A stretch of DNA of 64,000 bases, from positions 147,151 through 211,150 of the forward strand of contig CAUSDX010000002.1 in NCBI GenBank assembly GCA_963530615.1. The letters are read 5' to 3'. The stretch is from JABCPE02 sp963530615. GTDB taxonomy: Bacteria; Bacteroidota; Bacteroidia; Flavobacteriales; Weeksellaceae. Below the pieces are notes generated by a model, which was not told the DNA's origin, searched no databases, and saw only the letters and a program-made list of their open reading frames with translations. Numbering within the stretch: the stretch's first letter is position 1; every line of letters begins with the position of its first letter. The position numbers and the translations under genes were made by a program. Below, piece after piece: positions 42,160 to 50,631 of the stretch.

Positions 42160-43347
42160 TTATACTTCTTGGCTTACTTTATCAATCGCTTCCAAGATGA
42201 TTTTACAGCCTTTTTGTATTTCATCTTCGCTGATGGTAAGGGCAGGAGAGATGCGGAGAAATTCATTTCTGTATAATTGGCAAGAAACGATGAGACCTTT
42301 TTTCATACATTCTTGAACTACTTTTATACAGAAGTCAGGGTCTTCTAAATTGACTGCGAGCATGATTCCTTTCCCATTAATGGATTTTACCCTTGGATGT
42401 TGTAGGAGTTCGCGGAAGAGTTGTCCCTTTTTTTCTACTTTGTCTAACAATCCACTCTCTAAAATTTCTTCTAAAGTAGCCAAGCATGCAGCAGCAATCA
42501 GTGGATTTCCTCCAAAGGTCGTAATGTGTCCTAATTTAGGCGAGTGAGATAGGCAGCTCATAATTTCTCTACTACTCATAAATGCCCCTACGGGAACGCC
42601 ACCGCCCATGCCTTTTCCCATTGCTAAAATATCGGGAATTACATTATAATGCTCAAAGCCGAAAAGCTTCCCCGTTCTCCCAAACCCTGGTTGGATTTCA
42701 TCTAAAATCAATAACGCTCCTACCTTCTCACAGCGTTTTTTTAGTTTAGGAAGGTAGTCCGGATTAGGAGTGATGAAACCTGCTGCCCCCTGAATAGTTT
42801 CTACAATTACAGCTGCGGTTTTTTCTGTAATCTGTGCGAAATCTTCTTCATTATTAAAGTTAATAAATTTAATCAAAGGAAGTAAAGGGCGAAAAGCTCT
42901 CTTATGAGTTTCATTACCAGAAACACTTAAGGCTCCGTGAGTATTTCCATGATAAGAATTGTGAAAAGCAATAATTTCTTCTCTTCCAGTATATCTTTTA
43001 GCGAGTTTTAGACTGCCATCAATAGCTTCTGCACCGCTATTAACAAGGTAAGTCATCTCTAAAGGAGCAGGAGTTACTTTTGCTAACAGTTTACATAGTT
43101 CTATAGGTTTTTCTAGAGCATACTCGCCATATACCATTACATGTAAGTATTTCTCGGCTTGTTCCTTGATGGCATTGACTATTCTAGGGTGTGAGTGCCC
43201 TAAAATATTAGCTGAAATCCCTGAAACAAAGTCTAAATAAGCTTTTTGGTCTTTTCCGTATATATAGTTTCCTTTGGCTTTTTCTACCTCAAAGCCAGAA
43301 GCAAAGTGTGATGTTTGAGCTTGAAAGTTAAAAAAATCTTGTTTCAT
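42160..43347 (-). CDS. Class III aminotransferase, ornithine/acetylornithine type
   Basis: A PLP-dependent omega-amino acid aminotransferase of 395 residues. LVNSGAEAIDGSLKLAKRYTG (around 104-124) forms the phosphate-binding region. LLILDEIQPGFGRTGKLF holds the aspartate that contacts the PLP ring nitrogen. PDILAMGKGMGGGVPVGA contains the PLP lysine. HNSYHG and TTFGGNPL are also present. The family includes ArgD, RocD and 4-aminobutyrate aminotransferases, and the sequence does not decide between them. The absence of arginine genes nearby argues against simple ArgD use. Single gene with its own promoter. Confidence 0.88.
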   Translation of the reverse strand: MKQDFFNFQAQTSHFASGFEVEKAKGNYIYGKDQKAYLDFVSGISANILGHSHPRIVNAIKEQAEKYLHVMVYGEYALEKPIELCKLLAKVTPAPLEMTYLVNSGAEAIDGSLKLAKRYTGREEIIAFHNSYHGNTHGALSVSGNETHKRAFRPLLPLIKFINFNNEEDFAQITEKTAAVIVETIQGAAGFITPNPDYLPKLKKRCEKVGALLILDEIQPGFGRTGKLFGFEHYNVIPDILAMGKGMGGGVPVGAFMSSREIMSCLSHSPKLGHITTFGGNPLIAAACLATLEEILESGLLDKVEKKGQLFRELLQHPRVKSINGKGIMLAVNLEDPDFCIKVVQECMKKGLIVSCQLYRNEFLRISPALTISEDEIQKGCKIILEAIDKVSQEV

Positions 43348-43363
43348 AGTCTGAAAATTTGAG

Positions 43364-43371
43364 CAAAAGTA
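43364..43371 (-). promoter_or_regulatory. -7 box for the class III aminotransferase
   Basis: Minus-strand TACTTTTG matches the consensus, 16 bases before the ATG at 43347. Confidence 0.6.
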
Positions 43372-43489
43372 ATAAATTTTAGCGTAATTATTTTGTAACT
43401 TTTATAGTGAAAATCATCAATGTAATTTTGTAATTAATCTCAAAATCTGTATTTTCGCAAACTAAATTTAATATTAACAACTAAATAAG

Positions 43490-45625
43490 ATGACACTTTT
43501 AGGAAAGATAAGACAAAAATCTTGGCTTTTAGTAGGGTTTATTGTTATTGCATTGGCATCATTTCTCATCAATCCTGATACTATTGAGAAAATATTTAGT
43601 AAAGATCCTAATATTTTCGGAGAGGTAAATGGTGATAAAATTACCAGAGAGGAGTATATTGATGCTTTGATGATGTTACAGCAACAAGCTCAACAGCAAG
43701 GAATGCCAACTACAGGTTTGGAAGAACAGGCTTGGCAGAGTGTGGTTCAATCAAAATTGATTAAGCAAGAGTTTGATAAATTAGGTCTGAAATTGACTGA
43801 AGATTTCTTCTGGAATCAATTGCCTACAGATCCGCTATTTGCACAAGATCCTAATTTTAAGGTAGAAGATTTTAAAAAAGAAATTGAAAAACTGAAAGAA
43901 ACGGGTAAGGTTGAAGAGTACAACAATTGGTTAAGATTTAGAAAAGCCATTGAAAATAGAATGATGGCGAGACAATTATTTGCGAATATTTCAGTGGGAA
44001 TTACTTCTAATAAGAAAGAAGCAGAAGTAATTATGAAAAACAGAGATGAAGTAGCAAATATTGATTTTGTAAAGGTGGATTATACTACTTTTGCACAGAA
44101 AAATCCTATAAAAGTAACTTCACAAGACTTAGCAGAGTACATTAAAAAGCATCCGCTAGCATTCAAAACAACTGAAAGTAGAAATTTAGGATTAGTTTAT
44201 TTTAAGGCTGAGCCTACTAAAAATGATGAGGAAAAGATTTTTGAAGAAATCAATAAGCTGACTAATGAAGGAGTCGATTTGGGACATGGGGTAGAGAGTT
44301 TTAGAAATAATAAGAGTGATAGTTTATTTGTCTTGGCTAATTCTGTAGCTGGATTTAATCCTAATTATTTCGCTAAAGAGCATTTACCACAAGGAATTAG
44401 AGAGCAAATATCGGGTGCGTCAATAGGTCAAGTTTTTGGTCCGTATAAAGAGCAGAACTATTATGTAACTTCTAAACTTTTAGGAAAGAAAACTTCAGAT
44501 TCTACAAGGTCTAAACATATTCTTATTGCTTATCAAGGTCTGCAAACTGCTTCTGGAGATGCAGCGAAGAGAACGAAAGCAGATGCAAAAGCATTAGCGG
44601 AGAAAATTTCTACTGAAATTAAGGCTAACCCATCTAAATTTGATGAATATCTAAATCTTTCAGCGGATGGTTCTTCTCAGTCAGGTGGTGATTTAGGATG
44701 GGTAACCTCTGCAGAGCCGAAGTTTGTGCCAGAGTTTCAAAGTTTTGTAGATAAAAATCCTAAAGGAGCCGTAGGTGTTGTTGAAACTCAGTTTGGTTAT
44801 CATATTATCAATATTACAGATAAGAAATCAGGAGAGATGACTTATAAAGTAGCGAATTTGGTGAAAGAAATTAAGCCTTCTGATGCCACAGTAAATAAGG
44901 TTCATGCACAATCCACAGCATTTGGACAGAAAATTCAAGGAAAATCTTTTAATGATTTTGTAAATATTGCGAGAAAAGAAAATTATAATTTCCAAAATCC
45001 TAAAATGGTTCAAAGATTCCAAGGAGGATTATTAGGTACGGATAAAGATGAAGAAATCCTAAGATGGGCATTTGACAAGAAGAGAGAGAAAGGAGATAAT
45101 GAGATGTTTACTGCGACTAATGGAGATAGAGTCATTGTTTATTTTAATGGAAAGCAAGAAGAAGGTTTGGCTGACCCAGAATCTGTAAGAGAGCAAATAG
45201 AGCCTATCGTGAAGAATCAACTTTTAGCGAAGAAGATAATAGAAAAAATATCTTCTGCAAAGGCATCTTCGTTGGAGCAAGTAGCTAAATTATTTGGAGT
45301 GAGTAAAAACTCTGCTCAGATTAATCTTTTACACCCTATGCTAGGAGTTGCTATGGAGCCAAAAGTAGCAGGTGCAGCGTTTGGTGTGGCTAAGAATAAG
45401 GTGTCTAAACCTGTGGAGGGAAATACTGGAGTTTATGTAGTGGTGAATAAAGGCGTAATATTGAATAAACAAGCAGGTGATGTTAAGCAGGTGCAAGAGG
45501 GATTGACTCAGCAGTATGCATCAATGTTCCCACAAGGGTATATGAGAAGTTTGCAGAATAATGCGAAGATAAAAGATTACAGAATAGAGGTTTATGATAG
45601 AGGTATGGCTCATCAGAACCAATAA
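43490..45625 (+). CDS. PpiD-like periplasmic peptidylprolyl isomerase
   Basis: A membrane-anchored periplasmic foldase of 711 residues. One helix (about 12-28) anchors it, followed by a SurA/PpiD-type N-terminal chaperone domain with NGDKITREEYIDALMML. A parvulin rotamase domain lies at about 342-450 (SKHILIAY, then SGGDLGWV, then TQFGYHIINI). The C-terminal chaperone half is long and helical, with a second, degenerate parvulin-like region. It assists folding of outer-membrane and secreted proteins. TATTTTCG (43450-43457) is a near-consensus -7 box. A terminator follows. Confidence 0.88.
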   Translation: MTLLGKIRQKSWLLVGFIVIALASFLINPDTIEKIFSKDPNIFGEVNGDKITREEYIDALMMLQQQAQQQGMPTTGLEEQAWQSVVQSKLIKQEFDKLGLKLTEDFFWNQLPTDPLFAQDPNFKVEDFKKEIEKLKETGKVEEYNNWLRFRKAIENRMMARQLFANISVGITSNKKEAEVIMKNRDEVANIDFVKVDYTTFAQKNPIKVTSQDLAEYIKKHPLAFKTTESRNLGLVYFKAEPTKNDEEKIFEEINKLTNEGVDLGHGVESFRNNKSDSLFVLANSVAGFNPNYFAKEHLPQGIREQISGASIGQVFGPYKEQNYYVTSKLLGKKTSDSTRSKHILIAYQGLQTASGDAAKRTKADAKALAEKISTEIKANPSKFDEYLNLSADGSSQSGGDLGWVTSAEPKFVPEFQSFVDKNPKGAVGVVETQFGYHIINITDKKSGEMTYKVANLVKEIKPSDATVNKVHAQSTAFGQKIQGKSFNDFVNIARKENYNFQNPKMVQRFQGGLLGTDKDEEILRWAFDKKREKGDNEMFTATNGDRVIVYFNGKQEEGLADPESVREQIEPIVKNQLLAKKIIEKISSAKASSLEQVAKLFGVSKNSAQINLLHPMLGVAMEPKVAGAAFGVAKNKVSKPVEGNTGVYVVVNKGVILNKQAGDVKQVQEGLTQQYASMFPQGYMRSLQNNAKIKDYRIEVYDRGMAHQNQ

Positions 45626-45630
45626 AATAG

Positions 45631-45662
45631 AAAAGAGGTTTTTATTAAAAAGCCTCTTTTTT
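45631..45662 (+). terminator. Terminator after the PpiD-like gene
   Basis: AAAAGAGGTTTTT and AAAAAGCCTCTTTT pair with one bulged base around ATT; T-rich sequence follows. Confidence 0.8.
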
Positions 45663-45688
45663 GTCCTTTAATTGAAGAAAGAAAAAGT

Positions 45689-46171
45689 ATGAAAAAAGAA
45701 TTGACAATAAAATATGAGCAATTAGCAGAAAAAGATTTGTCGGAGGTAGAAAAAACACTCTTTGAAGAGGCTAAAAAGTCACGCTTAAAAGCTTATGCTC
45801 CTTATTCTAACTTTTTGGTGGGCTGTTCCGTATTATTGGAGAATGGAGAAATTCATAAAGGGAATAATCAAGAGAATGCAGCTTATCCCTCTGGGCTATG
45901 TGCAGAGAGAAGTGTGCTATATTGGCTGGGTGCAAATATTCCGGAGCAGAAGATTAAGAAAATATTTGTATTGGGAGGTCTAGAAGAGAATCCCGAGATG
46001 GATAGAGTGGTGCCACCGTGTGGTTCTTGTAGGCAAGGGATTATGGAATATGAGGTGAAGCAAGGTCAGAATATAGAGATTTATATTGCTAGCCTGAATG
46101 GTGAGAAAATATTGAAGGTAAATTCTATTAAAGACCTACTTCCTTTCAATTTTGATGCGAGTTTTCTATAA
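45689..46171 (+). CDS. cdd: Cytidine deaminase
   Basis: Deaminates cytidine and deoxycytidine to uridine and deoxyuridine in pyrimidine salvage. The protein has 160 residues. The zinc site is complete: SGLCAERSVLY holds the first cysteine and the proton-shuttling glutamate, and PPCGSCRQ the two other cysteines. ENAAYPSG is the substrate-binding segment. The four-cysteine-ligand, short homotetrameric type fits the length, with about 25 extra residues at the N-terminus. It stands between two terminators and is monocistronic. Confidence 0.93.
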   Translation: MKKELTIKYEQLAEKDLSEVEKTLFEEAKKSRLKAYAPYSNFLVGCSVLLENGEIHKGNNQENAAYPSGLCAERSVLYWLGANIPEQKIKKIFVLGGLEENPEMDRVVPPCGSCRQGIMEYEVKQGQNIEIYIASLNGEKILKVNSIKDLLPFNFDASFL

Positions 46172-46175
46172 AATT

Positions 46176-46210
46176 AAAAAAAGCTTATCCAAATGAGGGT
46201 AAGCTTTTTT
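46176..46210 (+). terminator. cdd terminator
   Basis: AAAAGCTTATCC (to 46190) and GGGTAAGCTTTT (from 46197) pair over 12 bases with one wobble, AAATGA loop, followed by T. Confidence 0.85.
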
Positions 46211-46229
46211 ATTTCACAGGGTAATTTCA

Positions 46230-46302
46230 CTCATATTTATCAGTGAATTGCTTATACGGAGGTGCTTTTTGCTCATAATTACCAGCGAATTGCTTATATG
46301 GA
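46230..46302. repeat. 31-bp imperfect direct repeat, 42-bp period
   Basis: Two copies, 46230-46260 and 46272-46302, share GAATTGCTTATA and most flanking bases (CTCATA..TA.CAG.GAATTGCTTATA.GGA). No conserved protein is encoded. It lies between the cdd terminator and the end of ribA and may be part of a dispersed intergenic repeat. Confidence 0.6.
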
Positions 46303-46342
46303 TGAAAAAATGCTGTTTCTGATGATTTACATCATCATATCA

Positions 46343-46930
46343 TCATAGATTTAGAATATGCCCAAAGTAATTTTTTTTAGTTTTAAGGTAATCGGCATTT
46401 TCTTGATTAGGTTTTATCTCTAATGGAATGCGAGAAACGAGTTCTATATCACTATTTTTTACAAAATTAATCTTATCAGGATTGTTGGTAAGAAGGTTGA
46501 TTCTCTTAATACCTAATAAATGTAGAATTTGAGTGGCAATTTCAAAATTTCTACCATCGGCAGGTAGCCCGAGGTCCAGATTGGCTTCTACAGTATCCTT
46601 CCCCTGCTCTTGTAGAGCGTATGCTTTAAGCTTATTGATAATTCCGATGTTTCTGCCCTCTTGGCGGAGATAGATGATAAGGCCTTTATGCTCCTGAATA
46701 TATTGCATTGCAGCTGTGAGCTGAGCACCACACTCACATTTTTGTGAATGAAATACCTCTCCAGTGATACATTCAGAGTGGAATCTCACATTGGTTACTT
46801 GCGAAAAATCTGTTCCCTCCGCGATGATGGCCAGATGAGGCATCCAATCATCTTTGGAAATAGAAAAAGCTAACATTCTGAACTTTCCATATTCGGTCGG
46901 GATGTTAGCTTCTGCTTGTATTTTTATCAT
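46343..46930 (-). CDS. ribA: GTP cyclohydrolase II
   Basis: Opens GTP to the pyrimidine precursor of riboflavin, releasing formate and pyrophosphate. The protein has 195 residues. The zinc ligands are in RFHSECITGEVFHSQKCECG (C-x10-C-x-C). LRQEGRNIGIINKLKAYALQ carries the catalytic arginine region, and NNPDKI the end of the substrate site. It lacks the RibB (DHBP synthase) domain that is fused in many bacteria, so this is a stand-alone enzyme. It is the last gene of a long minus-strand run; other rib genes are elsewhere. Confidence 0.93.
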   Translation of the reverse strand: MIKIQAEANIPTEYGKFRMLAFSISKDDWMPHLAIIAEGTDFSQVTNVRFHSECITGEVFHSQKCECGAQLTAAMQYIQEHKGLIIYLRQEGRNIGIINKLKAYALQEQGKDTVEANLDLGLPADGRNFEIATQILHLLGIKRINLLTNNPDKINFVKNSDIELVSRIPLEIKPNQENADYLKTKKNYFGHILNL

Positions 46931-46936
46931 ATGATT

Positions 46937-47395
46937 TTATAAATTATCTTTTATGGTTTCTATCAAAGACATATTGGTTTTTACCTTTACCAAGAACTGA
47001 TTGAGCCTTTGTTGTTCTTCATCGGGGAGCTTATTTTTAAGTTTTTTCACCTTTTTATAAGCTTTTTCATATTTAGAAAATGCTTTTTCCTTGTCTATAT
47101 GGTTATAGGCTTGGGTTGCATATATGAATTCCGTGATGTAAAACTGAAGATTAGAAATTTCTGAATTAATGATAGGGTAGGATAGATTTTTTACTGCCTT
47201 AAAAGAGTTGGTAATTTCAGAAGAGTATAGGATAAAATTACTTTGATTTTCTATTTCTCTCTGAATATTTTTAGGAGTGTATGATTGTATCTCATCAAAA
47301 ATACTTGTAGTAGGAGATAGATTCTCTTTTTCTACGGAGCAGGATGTTGCTAATAATAATCCACCTAAAATTCCTAACCTTCTTCTTATTTTCAT
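46937..47395 (-). CDS. Small predicted lipoprotein, unknown function
   Basis: A protein of 152 residues with a lipoprotein signal: a basic start MKIRRR, a short hydrophobic core, and LLATSC as lipobox (cysteine 19). The rest is mostly helical and charged (FSKYEKAYKKVKKLKNKL). No domain is recognised. Its ATG overlaps the stop of the DUF4254 gene in a TAATG arrangement, and ribA starts 6 bases after its end, so it is firmly within the operon. Anchoring in the inner or outer membrane cannot be told. Confidence 0.75.
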   Translation of the reverse strand: MKIRRRLGILGGLLLATSCSVEKENLSPTTSIFDEIQSYTPKNIQREIENQSNFILYSSEITNSFKAVKNLSYPIINSEISNLQFYITEFIYATQAYNHIDKEKAFSKYEKAYKKVKKLKNKLPDEEQQRLNQFLVKVKTNMSLIETIKDNL

Positions 47396-48018
47396 TATTT
47401 ATTTTTCTTGTTTTGGTAGAGAATAGGGTTTAGTTCTTCATCATTATACATCTTCATTTGTTTATAAGTTTTAATTCTTACACTACCATTCTCTATATTT
47501 TCTAACAGCTGATTGATAGCCAAGCTTAAATCCTTTTTTTGTTCTAAAAGTATATCTAATTTTGCTTGACACTTATTTTTATGTTCTTCAGTAGCGGTAT
47601 CTCTTAGTGTTTCTAAGTTCATATGATACACTTTAAGTGCTAAAATAGATAATCTATCTATTGCCCATGCTGGTGTTTCTGTATTGATACGAGAATCTGA
47701 ATTAGGAGTAATATTTTTATATTTATTTAAAAACCAAGTGTCTATAAATTCTACTAAATCAGTTCTTTTCTGGTTAGAAGCATCTATTCTTCGTTTAATT
47801 TCTAAGGCTTTTATAGGATTAATATTTTCGTCACGAATAATATCCTCTAAATGCCATTGAACGGTATCAATCCAATTCTTGGCGTAAAGAATATGTTCCA
47901 AACTTCCCTTTTCATAAGGATTTTTTTCAGAAATATCTACATCATCATGTATATGATAATCTTGAATAGATTTTTCAAAAATATTCCAAGCAAATAAGGA
48001 AAAAGAATTATTAGTCAT
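47395..48018 (-). CDS. DUF4254 family protein
   Basis: A helical cytoplasmic protein of 207 residues. LEHILYAKNWIDTVQWHLEDIIRD, then ALEIKRRIDASNQKRTDLVEFID, and AWAIDRLSILALKVYHM match the DUF4254 pattern as I know it. The histidine- and acid-rich helices suggest a metal-binding or ferritin-like bundle, but that is a guess. The family is found mainly in Bacteroidota and Chlorobi, often near envelope and glycosyltransferase genes. It lies 15 bases after tatA and overlaps the lipoprotein gene by one base. Confidence 0.75.
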   Translation of the reverse strand: MTNNSFSLFAWNIFEKSIQDYHIHDDVDISEKNPYEKGSLEHILYAKNWIDTVQWHLEDIIRDENINPIKALEIKRRIDASNQKRTDLVEFIDTWFLNKYKNITPNSDSRINTETPAWAIDRLSILALKVYHMNLETLRDTATEEHKNKCQAKLDILLEQKKDLSLAINQLLENIENGSVRIKTYKQMKMYNDEELNPILYQNKKNK

Positions 48019-48033
48019 AAAAATGAGTTTATT

Positions 48034-48240
48034 TTATTTGTTATTTTCTTCTTTTTTATCATTATTTTCATCATCTTCATCTTTTACGGATTTTTTGAAC
48101 TCTTTAATTCCAGAGCCTAATCCTCTCATTAGTTCAGGGATTTTCTTACCGCCAAAAAATAGGAGGCAAACAAGCCCAATTACTAAAATTTCTTTCATCC
48201 CTAATCCTAAAAATAGTGTGTATAATGAAAAATGGTTCAT
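48034..48240 (-). CDS. tatA: Twin-arginine translocase TatA/TatE family subunit
   Basis: A subunit of the Tat system that exports folded proteins. The protein has 68 residues. One membrane helix follows a short N-terminus, then the hinge FGGKKIPELMRGLGSGIKEFK gives the amphipathic helix, and an acidic-lysine tail DEDDENNDKKEENNK ends it. The start could also be the internal MKEILVIG (residue 15), which matches most family members better; the first 14 residues are an unusual hydrophobic extension. tatC is not in the window. Part of the envC-to-ribA run. Confidence 0.88.
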   Translation of the reverse strand: MNHFSLYTLFLGLGMKEILVIGLVCLLFFGGKKIPELMRGLGSGIKEFKKSVKDEDDENNDKKEENNK

Positions 48241-48272
48241 AGTATCTTTATATAATTGATTAAAATTTATAT

Positions 48273-49808
48273 TTAATAATTAATCCAATTTAATGGGTCA
48301 ACAGGTGTAGTTTTATCCCAAATCTGGAAATCTAAACTATATGTTCCGTCAATGTCTATTCCTACTTCTCCAACGGTAGTTCCTGCAGAAATATTTTGAT
48401 TTTTAGAAACGCTTGTACTTACTAAATTACTATATATGGTAAAAAAGTCTCCATGCTTTACCATTACTGTTTTAGCTCCTCCATTAGCCATTACATTTAC
48501 AACTACTCCAGGGAATATACTTCTAGCACTAGTACCTGCTTTTACGGCGATTTTAATTCCATTACTTTCTATTATGACTCCTCTGTATACAGGATGTGGC
48601 TGTCTTCCAAAACGCTGAGTAACTTGTCCTCCGCTTACAGGGAAGGACATTTTTCCTCGGTTTGCAGCAAAATTATTTCCTGCAACAGAAGTAGGTGAAG
48701 CAATGGCAGTTACTTTTTCATCTACAGCTTTCTTTTCTGTTTCAATTCTTGTGGCTACAGCAGAGGATGTAGCTCTTGCTTCTTCGGCTTTTTTTGCTGC
48801 AATTTTAGCTTTCTCTTCAGCTTCTTTTTTTGCTTTTTCAGCAGCGATTCTTTTGGCTTCATTATTTGCCTCTATCGCTTTTCTTTCCTCTTCCTCTCTT
48901 TTACGAGCGATTTCAGCGAGTCTTCTTTCTTCTTCTTCAGCTTTTCTTCGGGCTTTTTCAGCCTCTTCTCTTGCTCTTCGGTTAGCTTCTTCTATTCGTT
49001 TTTTCTCTTTTTCTGCTTCTAATCTTGCTAATCTTTCTCGTTCTAACCTTGCTTTTCTTTCTGCTTCTTCTTTGGCTTTAGCAATTTTTATTTCTTCTGC
49101 AATAATTTTTCTTATTTCTGCTTCTAAGCGTCTGTTTTCTGCTTGTTTCTTATTGAGTTCAGCAACTAACCTTGCTTCATTTTTCTTAAAATCTTCTAAT
49201 AATATTTCTTTTTCTTTTCTTTCTTGAGAAATGGTAATCAGCTCGTTATTTTGTTTAACTAAAAGATTTTCTTTCTCTTTTTTAGATTTTTCTCTAAGAG
49301 CGATAGTTTTTTTGATTTGAACAGCTTTATCGCTAATTTCTGCCGATTTTTTATCTTGATATTCTCCGTATTTTTTCAGATATTGGACTCTTCTCATCGC
49401 CTCTCCAAAGTTTTTAGAAGATAGAATGAAAGTAACTTTATTTTGTACTCCTTTACTTTTGTAGGCATTGACCAATACCTTGGCATATTCTTCTTTTAGA
49501 ACTTTTAATTCTCTATTAAGTTTGTTGATTTCCAATTGACGAAGATAGATGTCATCCTCTATGAATCTTTTCTCTTTTTGGGTATTGTTATAGACCTTTT
49601 CTCTAAGAGAAATTTTTTTATTAATATTATTAAGATAAGCTATTGAAAGTTTGGTTTCATCTTTGGCTTTTGCTAATTCAGCATTGATGAGGGCAATCTG
49701 CTTTTTGAGTTCAGCACTTTGCTTTTGCAAATCCTCCTTTGTCCTCTGTGAGAACAGAAGATTTGCACATAAAATTACGATAAATAGGCTTATTTTTTTT
49801 AATATCAT
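48273..49808 (-). CDS. EnvC-like murein hydrolase activator (M23 domain)
   Basis: A periplasmic peptidoglycan-associated protein of 511 residues with a signal peptide (about 1-21). A long coiled coil follows, about 22-250 and very rich in E, K and R between 195 and 345 (ARRKAEEEERRLAEIARKRE). A C-terminal LytM/M23 domain covers about 385-511. In true M23 peptidases the metal site is HxxxD and HxH. Here the first position reads QPHPVYRGVIIE and the second VKHGDFFTIY, so the metal ligands are incomplete. That fits EnvC/NlpD-type activators that stimulate amidases at the septum. Its ATG overlaps the upstream stop by one base. Confidence 0.88.
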   Translation of the reverse strand: MILKKISLFIVILCANLLFSQRTKEDLQKQSAELKKQIALINAELAKAKDETKLSIAYLNNINKKISLREKVYNNTQKEKRFIEDDIYLRQLEINKLNRELKVLKEEYAKVLVNAYKSKGVQNKVTFILSSKNFGEAMRRVQYLKKYGEYQDKKSAEISDKAVQIKKTIALREKSKKEKENLLVKQNNELITISQERKEKEILLEDFKKNEARLVAELNKKQAENRRLEAEIRKIIAEEIKIAKAKEEAERKARLERERLARLEAEKEKKRIEEANRRAREEAEKARRKAEEEERRLAEIARKREEEERKAIEANNEAKRIAAEKAKKEAEEKAKIAAKKAEEARATSSAVATRIETEKKAVDEKVTAIASPTSVAGNNFAANRGKMSFPVSGGQVTQRFGRQPHPVYRGVIIESNGIKIAVKAGTSARSIFPGVVVNVMANGGAKTVMVKHGDFFTIYSNLVSTSVSKNQNISAGTTVGEVGIDIDGTYSLDFQIWDKTTPVDPLNWINY

Positions 49809-50605
49809 TATAAATCTCTCTTTTTATAATTGTTAGGAACGCTATAGGGCGTGTCCATTTTGAAAAATTCAAATTTCGTATTTTCTATTAAAATTTGGTC
49901 CGTTTTCTTTCCTTTTATAATTATTTTAACATTTTGCGGAAGCCGTTGTTTATTGATGTTTGTCCAGTTTTCATAAAATAATTGTAATTCATTAGTAGAC
50001 TTTGGGTCTTTTAATTGAACTTGAATAAGATCAAATGAAGGGGAATATTGCAAATCAATCAAGTATTCGCTAATTTTTCCATCTATGGTTATTTTCTGAA
50101 TTTCTTTAGATTTTAGGAAATAACTATTGTCCTTTTGAGTTAAATTAAAATCTTTTTCATTGATGGGAATAAAAATTTTTCCAACTAATAAATTTTGTAA
50201 AGAATTGTAATTTAAAAAATTGATATTCAGTAGTTTGTTGAGATAAGAGAAATCGGAATCAATATAGGTTTTATCAATTTTTTCATAGGCTTTTAAACCT
50301 TGTGGAGTAGCGATACCTCTTGCAATATTAAAAAATAGGGATGACATATTCATCCATACTTTTTGGTCGTTTTCTATATAGATAGTGGCATTTATGTTGG
50401 GAATTAGTTTTCCGTTTTGAACTTCTATTTTAGAAGTGATTTTCAAAGCATCAAAATCTGATTTTTTAAAGATAGCATTAAAAAAAGTTTTATTTTCCAT
50501 TGATGAATAGTTGTATGTTTCAACAGAATTGTTTTTTTTAGTTTTATTGGATGCACAAGAACCTAAAATAATTGTAATGAAAATATATAGAATGAAATTC
50601 TTCAT
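49808..50605 (-). CDS. DUF4292 family lipoprotein
   Basis: A lipoprotein of 265 residues with signal IITIILGSC (lipobox cysteine 17). The beta-rich body resembles DUF4292, a Bacteroidota family distantly like LolB/LolA in fold. QKVWMNMSSLFFNIARGIATPQGLK and YLNKLLNINFLNYNSLQNLLVG are the segments I associate with it. A role in lipoprotein or lipid traffic to the outer membrane is an inference from fold. It is coupled to envC by a TAATG overlap, a conserved arrangement in Flavobacteriia. Confidence 0.78.
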   Translation of the reverse strand: MKNFILYIFITIILGSCASNKTKKNNSVETYNYSSMENKTFFNAIFKKSDFDALKITSKIEVQNGKLIPNINATIYIENDQKVWMNMSSLFFNIARGIATPQGLKAYEKIDKTYIDSDFSYLNKLLNINFLNYNSLQNLLVGKIFIPINEKDFNLTQKDNSYFLKSKEIQKITIDGKISEYLIDLQYSPSFDLIQVQLKDPKSTNELQLFYENWTNINKQRLPQNVKIIIKGKKTDQILIENTKFEFFKMDTPYSVPNNYKKRDL

Positions 50606-50631
50606 ATTTTGATACTTTGAAAGTATTTTTA

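Noticed and set aside
48703..49227. Plus-strand reading frame of 174 codons rich in S, A and F
   Set aside because: It is the antisense shadow of the E/K/R-rich coiled coil of the EnvC-like gene.
48273..49808. Active M23 endopeptidase
   Set aside because: The zinc ligands of the M23 domain are incomplete, so an EnvC-type activator is the better call.
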